In this document: piece after piece, positions 27,457 through 35,891 of the stretch
Layout of the letters: each line of letters opens with the position of its first letter
Numbering within the stretch: position 1 is the first letter of the stretch
From: Bacteroidota bacterium
GTDB taxonomy: Bacteria; Bacteroidota; Bacteroidia; Chitinophagales; Saprospiraceae
Assembly: GCA_029572935.1 (NCBI GenBank)
Contig: JAKQHM010000056.1
Location: 101,699 to 165,698, forward strand
Length of the DNA: 64,000 nt
Reading direction: 5' to 3'
Program-made: the position numbers and the translations under genes
Notes under the pieces: model-generated
Told to the model about the DNA's origin: nothing
What the model saw: the letters and a program-made list of their open reading frames with translations, nothing else
Database searches by the model: none

Positions 27457-27464
27457 TAACTTTG
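27457..27464 (+). promoter_or_regulatory. -7 promoter box of tRNA-Leu
   Basis: TAACTTTG matches TAnnTTTG and lies 16 bases before the first base of the tRNA. A TTG at 27432-27434 could serve as the -33 element but is spaced somewhat far. Confidence 0.5.
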
Positions 27465-27480
27465 CGGCCCGGTACCCAAC

Positions 27481-27565
27481 ACCGAAATGGCGGAATTGGT
27501 AGACGCGCTGGACTCAAAATCCAGTGACCTTCAAAGTCGTGTGGGTTCGAGTCCCACTTTCGGTA
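27481..27565 (+). tRNA. tRNA-Leu (anticodon CAA)
   Basis: The sequence folds as a class II tRNA. A 7-bp acceptor stem (ACCGAAA with TTTCGGT) has discriminator A at 27565. The anticodon arm is CTGGA-CTCAAAA-TCCAG with anticodon CAA (reads UUG), a long variable arm follows, and the T arm is GTGGG-TTCGAGT-CCCAC. The 3' CCA is not encoded. Confidence 0.96.
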
Positions 27566-27578
27566 CTGATCTCAAAAG

Positions 27579-27612
27579 AAAAAGGCGCACTTCATACGAA
27601 GGCGCCTTTTTT
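27579..27612 (+). terminator. Terminator after tRNA-Leu
   Basis: A perfect 10-bp stem (AAAAAGGCGC with GCGCCTTTTT) runs into a T tract 14 bases after the tRNA. Confidence 0.85.
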
Positions 27613-27910
27613 CTGGTTTCACTCATTCATTCATTCTTATATCCGTGTAGGATTCATTCCATTGTTTTCTCCCAGGACCCGCAGCTTTTTTGCAGATGTG
27701 GCACGCGTTTTGAATAGATGTAAACAGGCTTGGCATCCGCATGCGAAAACCCTTGATTTTCAGGGAATAAAAATGGGAAAAAAGTATGTGCCCATCTGGT
27801 CATCCTGCGTTCCAGTTGAAACGCGAAGACACGATTACACCAGGCTTTCCATTCAGCTCGCGGGATTATGGTTTTTTCATTCATTTCAGACAGAATAACA
27901 ACAAAAACTA

Positions 27911-27930
27911 TACCAAAACTGAGTTTGGTA
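27911..27930. repeat. Short palindrome upstream of cysS
   Basis: TACCAAA (27911-27917) and TTTGGTA (27924-27930) are perfect inverted arms around a 6-base spacer. It could be an operator or a small hairpin. It sits about 120 bases before the cysS promoter. Confidence 0.35.
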
Positions 27931-28048
27931 CGGTTTTGGAAATGCCTGACCGGTTTTTTTAAACCAGTTCGAATTTCCGCAATTTGTACCCCAATGTGGA
28001 CTGGCTGTTAATAAGAACTGAACGCTTCTTTCCCCTAACTCCAGCATT

Positions 28049-28056
28049 TATCTTTG
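28049..28056 (+). promoter_or_regulatory. -7 promoter box abutting cysS
   Basis: TATCTTTG ends only four bases before the cysS ATG (28061), so the transcript would have almost no leader. Confidence 0.55.
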
Positions 28057-28060
28057 CACA

Positions 28061-29545
28061 ATGAGCAGAAATTTAAGCCTTTACAACAGTCTCACCCGTG
28101 AAAAAGAAGCCTTCGTTCCCCTTGCAGAAGGTAGAATCGGAATGTATGTATGCGGACCTACTGTGTACAACGATGTTCATCTTGGCAATTGTCGCACTTT
28201 CGCTTCTTTTGACATCATCTACCGGTATCTGATGTATGCAGGATATAAAGTACGTTATGTGCGCAATATCACAGACGTGGGCCACCTGCTTGAGGACGGC
28301 GAGGACCGCATGTCCAAAGGGGCACGGATCGACCAACTCGAACCTATGGAAGTTGCACAAAAATATACCAACGGGTTTCACAACATGATGCAGGTGTTCA
28401 ATTTACTCCCTCCCAGTATTGAACCCAGGGCAACAGGCCACATCATCGAGCAGATCAAAATGGTGCAGGAGATCCTGGACAGAGGATATGCCTATGTGAA
28501 GAATGGATCTGTATATTTCGATACCCCGGCTTTTATCAGAGATGGTAATCCTTATGGCAAACTAAGTGGTCGTGTGGTCGAAGAGTTATTGACTGAGTCG
28601 CGTGACAACCTTAAGAACCAGGATGAAAAAAACCATCCCTCCGACTTTGCACTTTGGATCCGGGCGACGGATGAACATATCATGCGCTGGGATTCACCCT
28701 GGTCCATAGGATTTCCAGGTTGGCATCTGGAGTGTTCGGCTATGAGTACCAAGTACCTGGGCGAGACATTTGACATCCATGGTGGAGGCAATGACCTGAA
28801 GTTTCCCCATCACGAAAACGAAATTGCCCAGAATATGGGATCCTGCGGACATGCTCCGGCCCGTTACTGGTTACACACCAACATGCTTTTGCTGAATGGC
28901 AAAAAGATGTCAAAGTCCGATGGCAATACTATATCTCCCCAGCAGCTTTTTTCCGGTGACAGCCCGCACATCACCAAGGCCTATACCCCGATGGTGGTCA
29001 AGTTCTTTATGCTGCAGGCCCACTACCGCAGTCCACTCGACATCACTGATGATGCCCTGCAGGCCGCCGAAAAAGGATACAAACGGCTGATGGAAGCCCT
29101 GCGCATTGCGCAGGAATTCAAACCCGAACTGCCCGGATCCGGCAGCCGTGATGCACAGATCAGAGGCCTGATTGCCGACAGCCTGGCCAATATGGACGAC
29201 GATTTTAATGTACCCAATGCACTTTCCAATGTGTTCGAATTGAGCTCCATCGTCAATTCGCTCAGGGACGGTCACATCAAAACATCTGAAATAGGAGCTG
29301 GATGCTGGGAAGAAATGTGCAGCCATATGCTGGGCCTGGTCGGAGACGTATTTGGATTAAAAGATGAAGGGCGTCAGAGTGATTCCTCTTTGGTCGATGG
29401 ATTGATGGAGCTGATCATCGATCTGCGCAGGGATATCCGCGAAAAGAAAGACTGGGCAGCCTCGGACAGATTGCGCGACAGCCTTCTGGAACTGGGCATC
29501 CAGCTTAAAGATGGCAAGGAAGGAACTCAGTGGAAGAGAAGCTGA
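28061..29545 (+). CDS. cysS: Cysteine--tRNA ligase
   Basis: This 494-residue class I aminoacyl-tRNA synthetase charges tRNA-Cys in the cytoplasm. The N-terminal zinc/cysteine-binding stretch MYVCGPTVYNDVHLGN (about 28-43) includes the HLGN form of the HIGH motif. Further zinc ligands lie in GWHLECSAM (about 224) and HHENE (about 250). The KMSKS loop is at about 282-286, and the C-terminal helical anticodon-binding region ends near 494. Everything essential is present and length is normal. It has a near-leaderless promoter and a 448-base gap upstream. Confidence 0.97.
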   Translation: MSRNLSLYNSLTREKEAFVPLAEGRIGMYVCGPTVYNDVHLGNCRTFASFDIIYRYLMYAGYKVRYVRNITDVGHLLEDGEDRMSKGARIDQLEPMEVAQKYTNGFHNMMQVFNLLPPSIEPRATGHIIEQIKMVQEILDRGYAYVKNGSVYFDTPAFIRDGNPYGKLSGRVVEELLTESRDNLKNQDEKNHPSDFALWIRATDEHIMRWDSPWSIGFPGWHLECSAMSTKYLGETFDIHGGGNDLKFPHHENEIAQNMGSCGHAPARYWLHTNMLLLNGKKMSKSDGNTISPQQLFSGDSPHITKAYTPMVVKFFMLQAHYRSPLDITDDALQAAEKGYKRLMEALRIAQEFKPELPGSGSRDAQIRGLIADSLANMDDDFNVPNALSNVFELSSIVNSLRDGHIKTSEIGAGCWEEMCSHMLGLVGDVFGLKDEGRQSDSSLVDGLMELIIDLRRDIREKKDWAASDRLRDSLLELGIQLKDGKEGTQWKRS

Positions 29546-29649
29546 ACCTAAATTGAGCGATTGCTCCGAGAGTTTATCTATCCTACCTGTCTGTCTGCTG
29601 CATTTAGTTGGTTATTTTTGATCCCTTGCTTATTGTGCAGGATCTTTCC

Positions 29650-30246
29650 ATGCACAGCTCCGTTTACTTAAAAAATACAATCATCAAAGTAGCGATCTAT
29701 ATTTTCCTGTTTCTGCTCTTCGGATGCACAGGGACTGAAAACTACCAGCCCGCGCCCGAGTGGACACCCATGCGCTGGTGGAATCAGGAAATTCCAGATC
29801 TGGCCTCATTAAAAGGCAAAACGGTCCTGATCCGTTGGTGGACGGATGGATGTGAATATTGTATTGCTTCTGCAGATGCCCTCAACCATTGGCATGAAAC
29901 CCTGGCAGATTCCGGTCTGCAGGTCATTGGAATGTACCATCCCAAACCCGAACCAAGACCTCTGGAGGACAACGAGGTATATGATTATATCCGGGATAAG
30001 GGATTTCGCTTCGCAGTGGCAGAAGACGCAGACTGGTCCAATCTGAAAAGATACTGGCTGGATCAGGGGCCAAAGGAATTCACCTCGGTCAGCTTCCTGA
30101 TCGACCATAAAGGAATGATCCGGTACATCCACCCGGGAGGCGAGTATCACCGGGACAGTATTTCGGGACACGAGCACTGCTTGCAACAATACCATCTCAT
30201 GGACAGTATCATCCGTGTTTTGATCAGGGAGCAGAAATTGGACTAA
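29650..30246 (+). CDS. Thioredoxin-fold lipoprotein (TlpA-like)
   Basis: This 198-residue protein starts at the ATG at 29650; the TTG at 29608 is in frame but leaves the signal peptide too far in. The lipoprotein signal ends LLFGC. The redox domain has KGKTVLIRWWTDGCEYC with an active-site C-x-x-C (CEYC) near residue 76, and a C-terminal SVSFLIDHKGMIRYIHPGGEY strand, as in TlpA/AhpC-like proteins. It is likely a periplasmic disulfide reductase or redox carrier whose partner is unknown. Its TAA stop codon forms part of the promoter box of the next gene. Confidence 0.8.
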   Translation: MHSSVYLKNTIIKVAIYIFLFLLFGCTGTENYQPAPEWTPMRWWNQEIPDLASLKGKTVLIRWWTDGCEYCIASADALNHWHETLADSGLQVIGMYHPKPEPRPLEDNEVYDYIRDKGFRFAVAEDADWSNLKRYWLDQGPKEFTSVSFLIDHKGMIRYIHPGGEYHRDSISGHEHCLQQYHLMDSIIRVLIREQKLD

Positions 30247-30251
30247 ATTTG
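30244..30251 (+). promoter_or_regulatory. -7 promoter box of the GGGP synthase gene
   Basis: TAAATTTG matches TAnnTTTG, overlaps the stop codon of the upstream gene, and ends six bases before the ATG at 30258. That suggests a nearly leaderless mRNA. Confidence 0.5.
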
Positions 30252-30257
30252 CCGTCA

Positions 30258-31031
30258 ATGTACCCGGATTTGAACATTCTCTCCGATCTCGATCAGCGCA
30301 AACGCGCAGGCAGAAAAAGTCTGGCCGTCCTCATCGATCCCGACTCTCAGAAATCTCAGAAGGCAGAAGAACTGATATCCCTGGCCGCAGAGGTACAAGT
30401 GGATTATTTCTTTCTGGGCGGAAGTCTGGTCTCCGAAGACCGCATGGGAGCACTCATAGCCCTCATTCGCAAACACAGCAACATTCCGGCTGTCATTTTT
30501 CCGGGCAGTGCCTATCAGATCCACCCGTCTGCCGATGCTTTTTTATTGCTTTCCCTGGCTTCCGGTCGCAACCCGGACTATCTGATCGGCCGCCACGTGG
30601 AAGCTGCCCCGCTGCTGAGAACATCTGGTCTGGAAATCATCCCGACCGCCTATATTCTGGTAGATGGCGGACGCCAATCAAGCACAGCCTACCTGACCCA
30701 GACACAGGTCCTGCCTTCTGACCGGGAAGACCTGGCCGCAGCGACCGCTCTGGCCTGTCAGCAACTTGGGATGAGGCTCATATACCTAGAGGCCGGCAGT
30801 GGTGCGGTACATCCCGTGCCGGAAAAAATGACCACCGTGGTCGGTAAAACCGTCCGGCTTCCATTGGTGGTCGGAGGAGGCATCCGCTCAGGCGACCGCG
30901 CTTACGGACTTTTTCAGGCAGGAGCCGATCTGCTTGTGGTTGGAAATGCTCTGGAAAATGATCCTCAACTCCTGCGTGAATTGGTACAAAGTCGCGATTC
31001 CTTTTATCCTGAAACACTGAGAAGCTCATGA
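30258..31031 (+). CDS. pcrB: Geranylgeranylglyceryl/heptaprenylglyceryl phosphate synthase
   Basis: This 257-residue TIM barrel links glycerol-1-phosphate to a long prenyl diphosphate, making the ether lipid precursor known from archaea. Family motifs are intact: LIDPDSQKSQKAEE (Mg/G1P start, about 27-40), VDYFFLGGSL (about 53-62), IYLEAGSGA (about 178-186), LVVGGGIRSG (phosphate loop, about 200-209) and LLVVGNALE near 223. It resembles the group II GGGPS of Bacteroidota rather than the shorter Bacillus PcrB. The prenyl chain length and the fate of the product are unknown. It starts at the ATG at 30258, not the TTG at 30249. Its stop overlaps rsgA as ATGA. Confidence 0.9.
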   Translation: MYPDLNILSDLDQRKRAGRKSLAVLIDPDSQKSQKAEELISLAAEVQVDYFFLGGSLVSEDRMGALIALIRKHSNIPAVIFPGSAYQIHPSADAFLLLSLASGRNPDYLIGRHVEAAPLLRTSGLEIIPTAYILVDGGRQSSTAYLTQTQVLPSDREDLAAATALACQQLGMRLIYLEAGSGAVHPVPEKMTTVVGKTVRLPLVVGGGIRSGDRAYGLFQAGADLLVVGNALENDPQLLRELVQSRDSFYPETLRSS

Positions 31032-31975
31032 CAGGGCTGGTCAAAAGATCCACCGGGAGTTGGTACGACGTCCTGGATCCCCTTGAGCACAGGCTTTATA
31101 AATGCCGTCTTGCAGGAAAAATGAAATTGCAGGAAAAAGAATTGACCAATCCCGTTGCCGTAGGAGATTTCGTTGAATTCAGCGTGGAAAATGAAGATCA
31201 GGGAATCATCAACATAGTGGAACCCCGACGCAATTTCGTAGCCAGACAAAGTCCCAGACAAAAACACCAGATCCACATCATTGCAGCCAACCTGGACCAG
31301 GCCTTGCTGGTCTCCACCATCAGGGAGCCCGATCTCAAACTGGGCTTCATTGACCGGTTCTTATTGACTACCGAACCTCAGGATATACCCACCCTGATCG
31401 CCCTGAACAAATGCGACCTTTGGAATGAAGAAGACAACGAACTTTTTGAGGGCGTAAAAAAACTATACAACGACATCGGATATACCGTGCTGAAAGTATC
31501 CGCCAGTCGCGGTGAGGGCATTGAAGACCTGAGGTCCCGTCTGTCAGGACGCACCACCCTGATCTCAGGTCAATCCGGTGCAGGCAAGAGCAGCCTGCTC
31601 AATGCGGTCCATCCCGGTATCGGACTCCGAACCTCAGAACTCAGTGGATACACCGGTAAGGGAACTCATACAACCACCTTCGCGGAGATGTTTGAAACAG
31701 ATCCGCAAACTTATGTGATCGACACACCCGGCATCAAAACGCTTGGTTTCAACAACCTGGAAATCATGGATGTCGCACACAATTTCAGGGAATTCTTTTT
31801 GCGCTCGCCACAATGCCGCTTTGGCAGCATCTGCACACACCGCAACGAACCGGATTGCGCCGTCAAAAAGGCAATTGAAGAAGGCTCCGTTTCAGCACTG
31901 CGGTACCAGAGCTACCTTTCCATTTGTGAGGAGATCGACGCCCAGAATTATTGGGAAAGGAAGAAGAAATATTGA
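31028..31975 (+). CDS. rsgA: Ribosome small subunit-dependent GTPase A
   Basis: This 315-residue circularly permuted GTPase acts in late 30S ribosome maturation. An N-terminal OB-fold (residues about 1-75) is followed by the permuted G motifs: ALNKCDLW (G4) near 123, GQSGAGKSSLLN (G1) near 180-191, then DTPGIKTLGF (G3) near 236. A C-terminal zinc knuckle is seen in CRFGSICTHRNEPDC. All parts are intact. It overlaps the GGGP synthase gene by four bases. Confidence 0.96.
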   Translation: MTGLVKRSTGSWYDVLDPLEHRLYKCRLAGKMKLQEKELTNPVAVGDFVEFSVENEDQGIINIVEPRRNFVARQSPRQKHQIHIIAANLDQALLVSTIREPDLKLGFIDRFLLTTEPQDIPTLIALNKCDLWNEEDNELFEGVKKLYNDIGYTVLKVSASRGEGIEDLRSRLSGRTTLISGQSGAGKSSLLNAVHPGIGLRTSELSGYTGKGTHTTTFAEMFETDPQTYVIDTPGIKTLGFNNLEIMDVAHNFREFFLRSPQCRFGSICTHRNEPDCAVKKAIEEGSVSALRYQSYLSICEEIDAQNYWERKKKY

Positions 31976-32089
31976 ACATTTTCCCGGGTTGAAAACCCGT
32001 GACCTGAAAATGAAAAAAGACCCAAAACCTTATTGCTGTGAATGGTCAAGGATTAATTTTTGCATTCCATCTGGTTTGTGAAAAACAAT

Positions 32090-32953
32090 TCAAATTTTCC
32101 TCTTGTGTTTCCACCTCTTATGAGACCAGAGCCAGTCCGGCGGATACCGGCGGATGGTTTCTTCGAGCCGCGACATGAACATTTGTGTCAGCTCGCCCTT
32201 TTCCAGTTGTGCCGGATGTTCGCACAGGAGTGAAAACCGAAGACGGTATCGCGCCGGCCCCAATCGCTCCATATCCATATAAATCACAGGCAGGTCATAT
32301 TGGGAGGCATATTTTTCAAGTCCATGCAGGCAGGCTGTATCCCGATTAAAAAAATTGACCCATATCGCATCGCGGCTGTTTGAGGGATTTTGATCGGACA
32401 TCAACAGGATCAATCTTCCCTTGGGAATGTCCTCCGTCATAAAGCGGGTCTCGTGCGTCGTCAGTAGTTTCATGGTCGAGCGTGCCCGGAGACCCTTGAT
32501 GTAGGCCTCCACCCGGGGGTTGTTTATCTTTTTGTAAATGCCGATGGATTTATGTGGAAAACGGTATCCGATGCCCAGCACACTCCACTCCCAGTTCGCA
32601 TAATGACCGCACACGCAGATGACACTTTTTCCCCGGTCCAGATATTGATCGACCAAATCTGCATCCACCATCCGGTTTCGCTCGCGGATCTCTGCACCGG
32701 ACAAGCTTAATCCTTTGATGGATTCCAGCAGGACGGAAGCCAGGTTCCGGTAAGCGAGTCTGATCGTTTCAGATATTTGTCCCGGGTCCAGATCCGGAAA
32801 GCAGCTCTTCAGATTTTGCTCCATGACGCCGCGACGGTAACGAATGGCATATTGGAGGACAAGGGCCAGAAAGCGGGAAACCAGCTCAAGTACCGCAAAA
32901 GGCATGAGACGAAAGATCCAGATAAAGAAACGGACGATGAGGTAGGAAGCCAT
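32090..32953 (-). CDS. LpxL/HtrB-type lipid A acyltransferase
   Basis: This 287-residue membrane-associated acyltransferase adds secondary acyl chains to lipid A or a related lipid on the inner membrane. It has an N-terminal membrane helix, then the catalytic motif GHYANWEW (H-x4-E type) near 113-120. KSIGIYKKINNPRVEAYIKG is the conserved phosphate-binding block, and ILLMSDQNPSN and WVNFFNRD follow near 180-200. Length is normal for Bacteroidota members. Its promoter box (TATTTTTG) lies seven bases upstream of the ATG, divergent from the GH92 gene. Confidence 0.9.
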   Translation of the reverse strand: MASYLIVRFFIWIFRLMPFAVLELVSRFLALVLQYAIRYRRGVMEQNLKSCFPDLDPGQISETIRLAYRNLASVLLESIKGLSLSGAEIRERNRMVDADLVDQYLDRGKSVICVCGHYANWEWSVLGIGYRFPHKSIGIYKKINNPRVEAYIKGLRARSTMKLLTTHETRFMTEDIPKGRLILLMSDQNPSNSRDAIWVNFFNRDTACLHGLEKYASQYDLPVIYMDMERLGPARYRLRFSLLCEHPAQLEKGELTQMFMSRLEETIRRYPPDWLWSHKRWKHKRKI

Positions 32954-32960
32954 GGCGACG

Positions 32961-32968
32961 CAAAAATA
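32961..32968 (-). promoter_or_regulatory. -7 promoter box of the acyltransferase gene
   Basis: The minus strand reads TATTTTTG and ends seven bases before the start codon of the 32090-32953 gene. Confidence 0.5.
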
Positions 32969-32993
32969 ATGAGACCAAATGTGGCCGGCCCGT

Positions 32994-33001
32994 TATATTT
33001 G
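32994..33001 (+). promoter_or_regulatory. -7 promoter box of the GH92 gene
   Basis: TATATTTG lies 16 bases before the ATG at 33018. It also argues against the in-frame ATG at 32979, which would be upstream of the transcript start. Confidence 0.55.
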
Positions 33002-33017
33002 GTCCATACTACTGCAC

Positions 33018-35891
33018 ATGAGTTTATTTCGCTTGATTTTCGCTTTGCTTTTATTATTTCATGGGATCTGCCCCTCCGGATTCAGCCAATATGCTGTGCA
33101 TGTCAATCCATTTATCGGAACTGGGGGGCACGGACATACCTTCCCTGGTCCCAGCATGCCTTTTGGGATGGTCCAATTGAGTCCGGATACCAGAATCGAA
33201 GGATGGGACGGCTGTTCGGGATATCACTATACAGACAGCCTGGTACATGGTTTCAGTCACACCCACCTATCCGGAACCGGCGTGCCGGACTACTGCGATG
33301 TACTGATCATGCCGGGCACAGGAGCCCTTGATCTAGAGAATCAATTCTCAAACTTGCCGGTTCTTTCTTCCCGATTTGATAAAAAGAACGAAAAAGCTTC
33401 GGCGGGCACTTATTCCACCTTTCTGGACCGTTATGGCATTGAAGTGAGACTTACAGCCACTCCGAGAACCGGAGTCCACGAATATCAATTTCCCGCCAGC
33501 CGTACGGAAAAATGGATTGCCATAGACCTCAGACACCGGGACAAGCTATTGTCAGGATCTTTTTCGACATTGGAAAAGGGTCAGATCAGCGGTCACAGAT
33601 TTTCCTCCTCATGGGCCAGGGAGCAAAAGCTATGGTTTGATATCCGCTGCTCTGCTCCGGTTCAAAGGTTTGTGTTGAGCAAGGATTCTTCCCAACTGAT
33701 CTGTTTCTTTGATAAAAAATTGCGCAAGCTCAACCTGCAATGTGCTATCTCTGCTGTTGACGCAGCAGGTGCCGCCCGCAATATGAAAGCCGAATGGATG
33801 GATTTTGGATTTGAGCGGGCCCGTAAATCCTGCGTGGCAAGCTGGGATTCCATCTTATCCCGGGTCGTTGTAAAGGACAAAAAATGGACGAAGGATCAAT
33901 ACCAGATCTTCTATACTGCATTATATCATCTTTGCATCCAACCCAATCTGTACCAGGATGCCGATGGACGCTTCCGGGGAATGGATGGAAAGGTCCATCA
34001 GGGAGATCTTGCCCATCCTCGGTATACAGTCTTCTCCCTTTGGGATACCTATAGGGCAGCCCATCCGTTTTATCAGCTGGTTTATCCCGATTACAATCAG
34101 AATTTCATTCTGAGCTTTCTGGGTCAATTTGACGAATGTGGTCGCCTGCCCGTCTGGGAACTGAGTGCCAACGAAACCTTCTGCATGATTGGCAATCATT
34201 CGATACCGGTCATGTCTTACGCATTCCTCGACCAAAATGAAAAATATCCCCTGGATCGCGACAGAATGGCTAAAGCGGCAGAAGCCACGCTTTCATTGGA
34301 CTTCTCCTGTATGAATGGATTCAGGACCGGATTCATCTCTTCTGATGGCTGCAGCGAATCAGTCAGTAAAACTCTGGAAAACAGCCTGGATTGGGCTGGC
34401 TACTACCTTTTAGCAGGACGCAAGGGTTATGCGGACCAGTATTTCAGAAACCTCTTCAATCCAGAAACGGGATTTTTTCAAGCCAAACTTAACCATAAAT
34501 TTGTCGAACCCTTTGATCCCCGGGAGGTAAATTTCCACTACACGGAAGCCAATGCCTGGCAATACCTTTTCGGCGCGCACCACGATATCCCGGGTATGAT
34601 GGAGTGTTTCCGGTTTGGTAGTAAAGAAGATGCCCGAAGGATCCTGGAGAAAAAACTGGATGCTCTTTTTGAGTCAGAAAGCCTATTGACGGGACGTGCC
34701 CAATCAGACATAACGGGATTGATAGGACAGTACGCCCATGGCAACGAACCCAGCCATCATGTGGCCTATCTGTACAACTATGCAGGTCGACCGGATAAAA
34801 CCAGGAAATATCTTTCTGAAATCACCAGAAAATTTTACGCAAATGCTCCGGATGGACTGAGCGGTAATGAAGATTGCGGCCAGATGTCTGCCTGGTACCT
34901 GTGGACCACTCTTGGATTCTATCCTGTTGCGGCGGTCATTCCTTCCCTGGACCCCGGGATGCCTTTGGCTGCTGAAATACGCATCCATTCGCCAGGTCAA
35001 TTGCCTTTGGTCATTAAAACCGAGGGTTCTGCTGAAAGCGAATCGCTGGCTTCCATAAGCAAGAATGGTATAGAAATAAAAGGTCCGGTCCGCTTGCGAA
35101 GCGGGGATGAAATCGTCTTCCGCTTCGGGAATGATTCTGAATGGGCCGGTTATGCCGAACTGGGACAGGGATCGCGCCAGATCGGGTATAAACCATTGCC
35201 ATACATCGCCCGGGGCAACCGGGTTTTTGCCGGATCTCAGGAGCTGGAGCTGCGCAGCCTCTCTGATGAACCAATTCTTTATATGGATCCCATAGTGGGA
35301 AAAACCAAAGTGTACCAATCTCCCATACTCCTGGATAAAGCGGGCAGCATCTGCTTCACCCACGAATCCATGAGCAAAAGTTTCGATTGGTTGTGTGCGC
35401 GTTTTGATCCCAAACCTTCGGGTTTCCGATTGAAGCTCCAGACGGACTTTGCTCCTGTCTATTCTGCAGGTGGCCCCAATGCGCTTGTGGATGGACTCAG
35501 TGGAAGCAGCGACTTCCGTGATGGACTCTGGCAGGGATTCAACAACCGGGATGTGGAGGGAGAAATTGAGCTCGATAAAATCCTCCAGATCGACTCCGTC
35601 AGCATCAGCTGTCTTCTGGATCAAAGGAGCTGGATCTTGCTGCCTTCTGAGGTGAGCTTCCGTTTTTCATCGGACGGAACGCATTGGTCTGAACCTAAGC
35701 TGATCGGGCACGACATCTCAAATAATTCAGAAGAAAGTCTGATCTACCATTTTACCACAACACCTTCCGGTCCGGTCCGATACATTCGATTTACATTGAA
35801 AAATGGAGGCAGACTCCCCGATTGGCATCTCTCAAAAGGTGAACCAAGCTGGATTTTCGCCGACGAAATAAAAATTTACCCCAAGCCATGA
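33018..35891 (+). CDS. GH92 alpha-mannosidase with C-terminal discoidin-like domain
   Basis: This 957-residue exported glycoside hydrolase of family 92 comprises calcium-dependent exo-alpha-mannosidases that trim alpha-1,2/1,3/1,4/1,6-mannose from N-glycans. A signal peptide ends near GFSQ. The N-terminal GH92 beta domain begins NPFIGTGGHGHTFPGPSMPFG, with GCSGYHYTD and FSHTHLSGTG. The (alpha/alpha)6 domain has NETFCMIGNHS, and the catalytic GNEDCGQMSAWY near 615-627. Beyond the GH92 core lie a chitobiase-C-like strand region (about 731-795) and a discoidin/F5-8-like domain (about 818-957), probably for glycan binding. The start at 33018 follows its promoter. It overlaps the glycosylasparaginase gene by ATGA. 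Confidence 0.93.
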   Translation: MSLFRLIFALLLLFHGICPSGFSQYAVHVNPFIGTGGHGHTFPGPSMPFGMVQLSPDTRIEGWDGCSGYHYTDSLVHGFSHTHLSGTGVPDYCDVLIMPGTGALDLENQFSNLPVLSSRFDKKNEKASAGTYSTFLDRYGIEVRLTATPRTGVHEYQFPASRTEKWIAIDLRHRDKLLSGSFSTLEKGQISGHRFSSSWAREQKLWFDIRCSAPVQRFVLSKDSSQLICFFDKKLRKLNLQCAISAVDAAGAARNMKAEWMDFGFERARKSCVASWDSILSRVVVKDKKWTKDQYQIFYTALYHLCIQPNLYQDADGRFRGMDGKVHQGDLAHPRYTVFSLWDTYRAAHPFYQLVYPDYNQNFILSFLGQFDECGRLPVWELSANETFCMIGNHSIPVMSYAFLDQNEKYPLDRDRMAKAAEATLSLDFSCMNGFRTGFISSDGCSESVSKTLENSLDWAGYYLLAGRKGYADQYFRNLFNPETGFFQAKLNHKFVEPFDPREVNFHYTEANAWQYLFGAHHDIPGMMECFRFGSKEDARRILEKKLDALFESESLLTGRAQSDITGLIGQYAHGNEPSHHVAYLYNYAGRPDKTRKYLSEITRKFYANAPDGLSGNEDCGQMSAWYLWTTLGFYPVAAVIPSLDPGMPLAAEIRIHSPGQLPLVIKTEGSAESESLASISKNGIEIKGPVRLRSGDEIVFRFGNDSEWAGYAELGQGSRQIGYKPLPYIARGNRVFAGSQELELRSLSDEPILYMDPIVGKTKVYQSPILLDKAGSICFTHESMSKSFDWLCARFDPKPSGFRLKLQTDFAPVYSAGGPNALVDGLSGSSDFRDGLWQGFNNRDVEGEIELDKILQIDSVSISCLLDQRSWILLPSEVSFRFSSDGTHWSEPKLIGHDISNNSEESLIYHFTTTPSGPVRYIRFTLKNGGRLPDWHLSKGEPSWIFADEIKIYPKP

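Larger units (their letters stand above)
27613..28060. other. 448-base intergenic region upstream of cysS
   Basis: No supported gene lies here. ORFs on both strands (for example minus 27654-27884) look like random reading frames. The region contains a short tandem ATTC run near 27630, the palindrome at 27911-27930, and the cysS -7 box at its right end. Confidence 0.5.

Noticed and set aside
27490..27717. Coding ORFs running through tRNA-Leu
   Set aside because: They overlap a well-folded tRNA and its terminator.
27654..27884. 76-codon minus-strand ORF between tRNA-Leu and cysS
   Set aside because: The translation looks random and shows no start or promoter context.
34704..35624. 306-codon minus-strand ORF
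   Set aside because: It is antisense to the GH92 gene, has no recognisable domain and is best explained as a chance open frame.
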